A program made the position numbers and the translations under genes. Shown in pieces: positions 5,649 through 9,729 of a DNA stretch of 9,729 nucleotides (positions within the stretch are counted from its first letter, which is position 1; every line of letters starts with the position of its first letter). The notes under the pieces are model-generated. The model worked only from the letters and a program-made list of their open reading frames with translations, did not search any database and was not told the DNA's origin. This DNA is from Candidatus Zixiibacteriota bacterium (GTDB lineage Bacteria > Zixibacteria > MSB-5A5 > GN15 > JAAZOE01). The DNA lies in NCBI GenBank assembly GCA_030588275.1, contig JAUUYJ010000074.1, positions 1 to 9,729 on the forward strand. The letters are read 5' to 3'.

Positions 5649-7884
5649 TTGGGCCGGGTTGAAATCGGTTATTCCGTTTTTGATCCTCTGCCTGTATCCA
5701 ACCTCGTTATTTGCTACCGCATTTGAAATTGATCTGACGGCTGATACTGCATACCTGCCATATAAATCGGTCGAAGCACGGAATATGAAAATTCAGCAGG
5801 ATTGCTCCTATCCGGAAAATAACGTCATAGAAGTAATCCGACCAGCAATTACAGGTAAGCGTGAAGGACTTCTGATCTTGGCCAACAACCCACCCCCAGC
5901 TGATGGCTGGCCATCAATGTTTACACCGCGGACTTTCCCCGGATTTGTCGTCACCGATGATGATCCGATTCAGTATGTCATTACAAACTGGAAATCGTTT
6001 ATTTTACCCTCAGATAGCAATATGTATGTAGCGGGCGTTTGCCACAACGATGATTCAATTTTTGCCTTCAAACTACACATAGATACAGATTCCATTGACT
6101 ATTGCTTGCTTTATACCAGGGAGCCATCCGATGCCGGTCCGGTAGTTCCCTTTATTAACGTTTTGTATGTGGGTGATTTTGGAGCCTATGAAAACGAAAA
6201 GATTCTCCTGAATATCAATTACCATGCCCACTTTAAGCGTCTCTATTTATTGGATTTAAAGAGTTTAGAATTGGAATGGGAAAAACCAATATCAAGCGGT
6301 GTCAATCCGAGTAGTTTGGCGGTGCTTGAACATCCTGATGAACCTCGAATTATGTTTTCAACCGCTAATCCAGCCAACGGTCTGCAAGATTCAGATTACA
6401 ATGATTACTATTCATACCTGACGATCCTTGATACTGATGGGGATATTTTACTAAATAAAATATCCGGCCATTACGGTTACCGTCCCTCAGTCTCCATACC
6501 GGCCAACGATTCTGATCAATTTTTTATTACCCATTATCTCGATTTGGAAACTGGCGATTCAACCGGTACAAAAGCTGAGGATGAGTATTTTATTTCAAGA
6601 ATAGACTCGTGGGGTGAGGTTTTAAAAAGTGTGAGCACTGGTGGAACTCCGATGAGAATGTGGCTTATGCATTATGGTGATGACCAAAAATTGAAGCTGT
6701 TTGTCCTCTTTGCCTCAAAAGCGGTTGCCATTTACGACTGTGATCTCAGTCTGATAGTTAAGACCGATCCGTTGGAAACGGCTTTGAATTACCTTGGCAA
6801 ATACAAAATCGCCGGTGAAAATGATTCAGTTTTTGTCTTGGGGGATGGCCTTTATGATAGCGATTTCAATAAGCTGATGCAGTATCCGTTCCCAAGTGCC
6901 CACTTTATTCCTATAGAGTACGACAGTTTGGGAAATCTGTCTGCTTATGTGATAACAGAGTACATGCATTATTACATAGGATACATCGAAAAAAGAACCA
7001 ATATCGAGCTGGCCTCAGTTCTTTATCATAGAAATAGAAACTATGTCTTGATGTTTTTAACCGGGCTTTTGGTTGCTTTGGTTACGACCAATATCTTTCG
7101 CAAACGATCTGCGGCCAATCTAAAATTGATATCTAAGCAGAAAGTCGAATTGGAGGAGACGCATCAGGCTCTCCAAAAAGCCCAGGATCAGATTGTCGCT
7201 CAGGAAAAATTTGAGCAGGCCAAAGATATTGCCGGTGGTTTTGCCCATGAGATAAGAAATGCACTATCTCCGGCCAGAAACGCCTTGAGCCGACTTCTTC
7301 CTCTTACGAACGTGAGCGGAGAAGATGAAAAGCGGCACAGTCTTGCCGATCTGTCTAATCGCGGCGTGATCAAAGCTCTCGAGTTGACTCAACAGATTTC
7401 AAATTATACTAAATTAGAGTCGATGAAGAACCCCGAATCGGTTAAGTTGTCGGATGTCATTGATGATGTGCTAAAGTCGTATCGAAAGGTTCTGGAAGAT
7501 AATCAAATTGTCGTAACCTGGGACCGATCAGGTGATATCCCGTTGGTCCGAGCGAACCGGGATCAATTGCGAATTGTGATAACTAATATGGTGAGTAACG
7601 GTATTGATGCGATGCAGGCATCGGCTGTTAAACAGCTCGGCATCACCTGCCATCATCTGGATGGGGCGGTTGAGCTATCGGTTACCGACTCCGGATGTGG
7701 GATACCGAAGGAAAGCGTTGATCGGGTGTTTGACTTCTTTTATTCGACCAAACCGGACAGCGGGACCGGTATCGGACTGGCCCTGTCCAAAAAAATTGTC
7801 GAACTGTATGGTGGGACAATTTCGGTTGATTGTTCGCAGAGCGGGCAAACGACCTTCAGGGTGCGATTTCTCCGCATTAGCTAA
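5638..7884 (+). CDS. Sensor histidine kinase with a large extracytoplasmic sensor domain
   Basis: 748 residues from the ATG at 5638, which gives a clear signal peptide (residues 1-28, LFATA cleavage region) and overlaps the regulator stop by 11 bases. The ATG at 5578 lies within the regulator gene and would put a charged tail before the signal peptide, so it was rejected. Residues 29-468 form the periplasmic sensor, with blade-like segments such as RLYLLDLKSLELEWEKPI and YLTILDTDGDILL, suggesting a beta-propeller. One membrane helix follows (469-488), then a coiled coil (about 494-530). The kinase core has the phospho-acceptor H537 in FAHEIRNALSP, N box NMVSNGIDAM (650-659), G1 DSGCGIP (684-690), F box FDFFYSTK (698-705) and G2 GTGIGLAL (709-716). 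All ATP-binding motifs are intact; the usual Pro after HEIRN is Ala. It should phosphorylate the preceding regulator. The signal is unknown. Confidence 0.93.
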   Translation: MIFSWAGLKSVIPFLILCLYPTSLFATAFEIDLTADTAYLPYKSVEARNMKIQQDCSYPENNVIEVIRPAITGKREGLLILANNPPPADGWPSMFTPRTFPGFVVTDDDPIQYVITNWKSFILPSDSNMYVAGVCHNDDSIFAFKLHIDTDSIDYCLLYTREPSDAGPVVPFINVLYVGDFGAYENEKILLNINYHAHFKRLYLLDLKSLELEWEKPISSGVNPSSLAVLEHPDEPRIMFSTANPANGLQDSDYNDYYSYLTILDTDGDILLNKISGHYGYRPSVSIPANDSDQFFITHYLDLETGDSTGTKAEDEYFISRIDSWGEVLKSVSTGGTPMRMWLMHYGDDQKLKLFVLFASKAVAIYDCDLSLIVKTDPLETALNYLGKYKIAGENDSVFVLGDGLYDSDFNKLMQYPFPSAHFIPIEYDSLGNLSAYVITEYMHYYIGYIEKRTNIELASVLYHRNRNYVLMFLTGLLVALVTTNIFRKRSAANLKLISKQKVELEETHQALQKAQDQIVAQEKFEQAKDIAGGFAHEIRNALSPARNALSRLLPLTNVSGEDEKRHSLADLSNRGVIKALELTQQISNYTKLESMKNPESVKLSDVIDDVLKSYRKVLEDNQIVVTWDRSGDIPLVRANRDQLRIVITNMVSNGIDAMQASAVKQLGITCHHLDGAVELSVTDSGCGIPKESVDRVFDFFYSTKPDSGTGIGLALSKKIVELYGGTISVDCSQSGQTTFRVRFLRIS

Positions 7885-8198
7885 ATATCTCCAATCGGTA
7901 GTAATCATGTATTTAAAACAGCCCCACAGATAGTTCAGATGGGGTAGATTGTACACGAGCGGCCATTAGCGACACCCCCACTCATCACACAGTTCCTTAA
8001 TCCCCAACAGCTTACGACTGCATTATCCTTCCTGTTAAATTGGTACGGTTTTTGATATGTATTAGTCCAGAGCAGAAGACCAACAGTACCAACCTGGACG
8101 CATCGCATGGGAAAATAAGGCAAGGGGGAGCAATATGGGGACGATGGAGTGAGGGTGGTACACCATACATCACGCTTTACACCTCTGGAGGAGGAATC
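7885..8198. other. Intergenic region without a recognisable gene
   Basis: This holds a modest CCCCA (7922-7926) / TGGGG (7940-7944) stem with a 13-base loop but no T-run on the plus strand, so it is a poor terminator for the kinase. I found no strong sigma-70 promoter for the next gene. A five-codon reading frame after GGGGGAG near 8120-8150 is too short to call. Confidence 0.4.
8187..8196 (+). promoter_or_regulatory. Strong ribosome binding site
   Basis: GGAGGAGGAA directly precedes the ATG at 8199. The GGAGG core lies seven bases upstream, which fixes the start of the last gene. Confidence 0.8.
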
Positions 8199-9729
8199 AT
8201 GTACAAACAAAAATTTAACGTAGTCTTACTGACATTAATACTGAGCTTATTCATTAGCCCGGTTATTGGTCAGCACATTGCCACAATGGATCCTGACGGA
8301 ACCAATCAAATATCAATTATAAATATCGTCGGGGGGGGAGCGAAGTGGTCGGATGATCAGTCTATGATAGTCTTTAACTCTGTCGATCAAACAGCGCCAC
8401 TGTCCGGGAGTTGGGAAATATTCTCAGTCTCTACTGACGGAACCAATTTGATGCAACTAACGGACTATGCACATCAATACGGGCAGAGTCGGCCAAGATT
8501 TAATGGACCGTCCAAGATATGGTGGCTTAGAGGAGGGAGCGCAGGGTACGGTGAGATTTGTGAAATGAATCTCGATGGATCAGGCGCTGTTGCTCTTACG
8601 AATTTTCATGCGCAGGGGAAGTCGGGTGGTTCATTTGATTTTTGCGGTGACAAAGTCTATTACAAAAAACAGAATAGTAGCTGGTCCCCGACCGGAGAGA
8701 TATTTTCAGCCGATCCGACCAATATAATGGGGACAGAAGTACAATTGACTTTCAACAGTCAGAGAGATGCTCTGTCGGATGTGTCTGCCGATTGCTCAAA
8801 GCTACTTATGTCGCGGTCAGAGGCATCTGATGGTTATAGCCCACCACACAACATTTACCAACTCAGCTTGGATGGATCAGGCTCTGAAGTTAGGCTGACT
8901 TCAGGATCGGGGGGAACATATAACGGTAGTGCTATCTATTCACCTGATGGAAGCAAGATTGTGTATGCTTTGTGGGATGGTGGCCAAAATGATATTTGGA
9001 TGATGGATGCCGATGGAAGCAACAAGCAGAACATCACAAACAGTCCTGAATACAATGAGGTTCCCAGCGAATGGCGCGACGGTAAAATACTATACAATAC
9101 GAATGGTCCGATCCTTTGGCCTCCTGAAGACAATTTTGTCGCTTTCGACATCAAACCGGGTTCCTGCCCGAATCCTTTGAATGTAAAAATACCGGGGCCG
9201 GATTGGATTGTGATTGGGGATAGCCATGATGAGTTTGGCGATCCTGATGATATCATCAACGATGGTTTTGCCAAGCCGACTCCTCTTGGGTCCAAAGGTC
9301 ATAAAGTTTCTGTTCTCCCATGTGCTATTCTGGGGACTGACCAGTTTGATGTAATGCAGATTGATCTTTCGACTGTCGTTCTTTTGGGTGTGGCCCCATT
9401 ACGGGCCAGCCTTGAGGATGTCGCGACCCCTATGGCGTCTGATGCAGTCGAATGCGAGTGCAACGAATATGGTCCGGACGGGTTCACCGATCTAACTCTC
9501 AAGTTTAGAAAAGAAGCGATCGTCACCGCTCTTGGAGATGTTTATGATGGAGATATCATCCCACTTACTATTAGTGGTCAGATGCTGGATGGTACTTCAT
9601 TTGAGGGGGTTGATTGTCTGTTGATACTTGGAAACCAACTGGCTTCTTTTGTTATAACAGAACTACCGATCAGAAATACTCAACTGGTAGGTAACGCGCC
9701 TAACCCATTCAATCCGACGACAACGATCA
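8199..9729 (+). CDS. Secreted TolB-like beta-propeller protein with sorting-type C-terminus, partial
   Basis: Open from the ATG at 8199 to the window edge, 510 codons seen; the stop lies outside. Residues 1-25 are a signal peptide (MYKQKFNVVLLTLILSLF... ending VIGQ). Six blade motifs of the TolB/PD40 kind follow up to about residue 300: IATMDPDGTNQ, IFSVSTDGTNLMQLT, ICEMNLDGSGAVALT, IFSADPTN...EVQLT, IYQLSLDGSGSEVRLT and IWMMDADGSNKQNIT, with YSPDGSKIVYA before the last. From residue 316 a second domain begins with FDIKPGSCPNPLN and contains VLPCAILGTDQFDV, LLGVAPLRASLEDV and DLTLKF, a module I recognise from secreted proteins of FCB-group metagenomes but cannot name. At 499-510 NAPNPFNPTTTI marks the start of a FlgD-Ig/type IX-secretion-like tail. 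The protein is likely exported and possibly attached to the cell surface. A run of eight G (8331-8338) lies in codons 45-47. The gene is separated from the kinase by 314 bases. Confidence 0.88.
   Translation, partial: MYKQKFNVVLLTLILSLFISPVIGQHIATMDPDGTNQISIINIVGGGAKWSDDQSMIVFNSVDQTAPLSGSWEIFSVSTDGTNLMQLTDYAHQYGQSRPRFNGPSKIWWLRGGSAGYGEICEMNLDGSGAVALTNFHAQGKSGGSFDFCGDKVYYKKQNSSWSPTGEIFSADPTNIMGTEVQLTFNSQRDALSDVSADCSKLLMSRSEASDGYSPPHNIYQLSLDGSGSEVRLTSGSGGTYNGSAIYSPDGSKIVYALWDGGQNDIWMMDADGSNKQNITNSPEYNEVPSEWRDGKILYNTNGPILWPPEDNFVAFDIKPGSCPNPLNVKIPGPDWIVIGDSHDEFGDPDDIINDGFAKPTPLGSKGHKVSVLPCAILGTDQFDVMQIDLSTVVLLGVAPLRASLEDVATPMASDAVECECNEYGPDGFTDLTLKFRKEAIVTALGDVYDGDIIPLTISGQMLDGTSFEGVDCLLILGNQLASFVITELPIRNTQLVGNAPNPFNPTTTI

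Noticed and set aside
7935..8210. 91-codon minus-strand frame ahead of the secreted propeller gene
   Set aside because: Overlaps a strong ribosome site on the other strand; the translation has no domain features or ribosome site of its own.

Overview
The window (9,729 bases, roughly half G+C) looks like chromosomal DNA of a Gram-negative bacterium of the Fibrobacteres-Chlorobi-Bacteroidetes (FCB) neighbourhood. An uncultured lineage such as Zixibacteria, Calditrichota or Marinimicrobia would fit. This placement is inference. It rests on the C-terminal tail NAPNPFNPTTTI at the right edge, on secreted and lipid-anchored beta-propeller proteins, on strong GGAGG ribosome sites, and on a sigma-54-type two-component system. 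No ribosomal RNA or marker gene is present to confirm it.

Layout. At the left edge is the N-terminal third of a MEMO-family gene on the minus strand. It is divergent from a CPA2-type cation:proton antiporter (408-1877, +). Next comes an initiator tRNA-fMet (1966-2042) with its own promoter and Rho-independent terminator. The tRNA is followed by a degenerate array of copies of its 3' end (T arm, acceptor strand, ACCA) plus the terminator. Several of these copies carry palindromes inserted in the T loop. A lipoprotein gene made of six 46-residue beta-propeller repeats (2642-3565, minus) lies between the main part of the array and two further copies at 3731-3960.

To the right are a sigma-54 response regulator (4281-5648) and an overlapping membrane histidine kinase (5638-7884). 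The kinase has a signal peptide, a sensor of about 440 residues outside the cytoplasmic membrane, one transmembrane helix and an NtrB/AtoS-like kinase core. A signal sensed in the periplasm would pass through the kinase to the regulator, which should activate sigma-54 promoters elsewhere. The last gene (8199 to the right edge, +) runs off the window. It encodes a secreted TolB-like six-bladed propeller, then a conserved IKPGSCPNPLN-type domain, then the start of a C-terminal sorting or FlgD-like tail.

The most unusual part is the tRNA-fMet 3'-end array with expanded, palindrome-filled T loops, interrupted by the repeat-rich lipoprotein gene. It resembles in principle the rtT repeats of the E. 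coli tyrT operon, or a scarred integration hot spot. Everything else is fairly ordinary housekeeping, signalling and surface-protein content.
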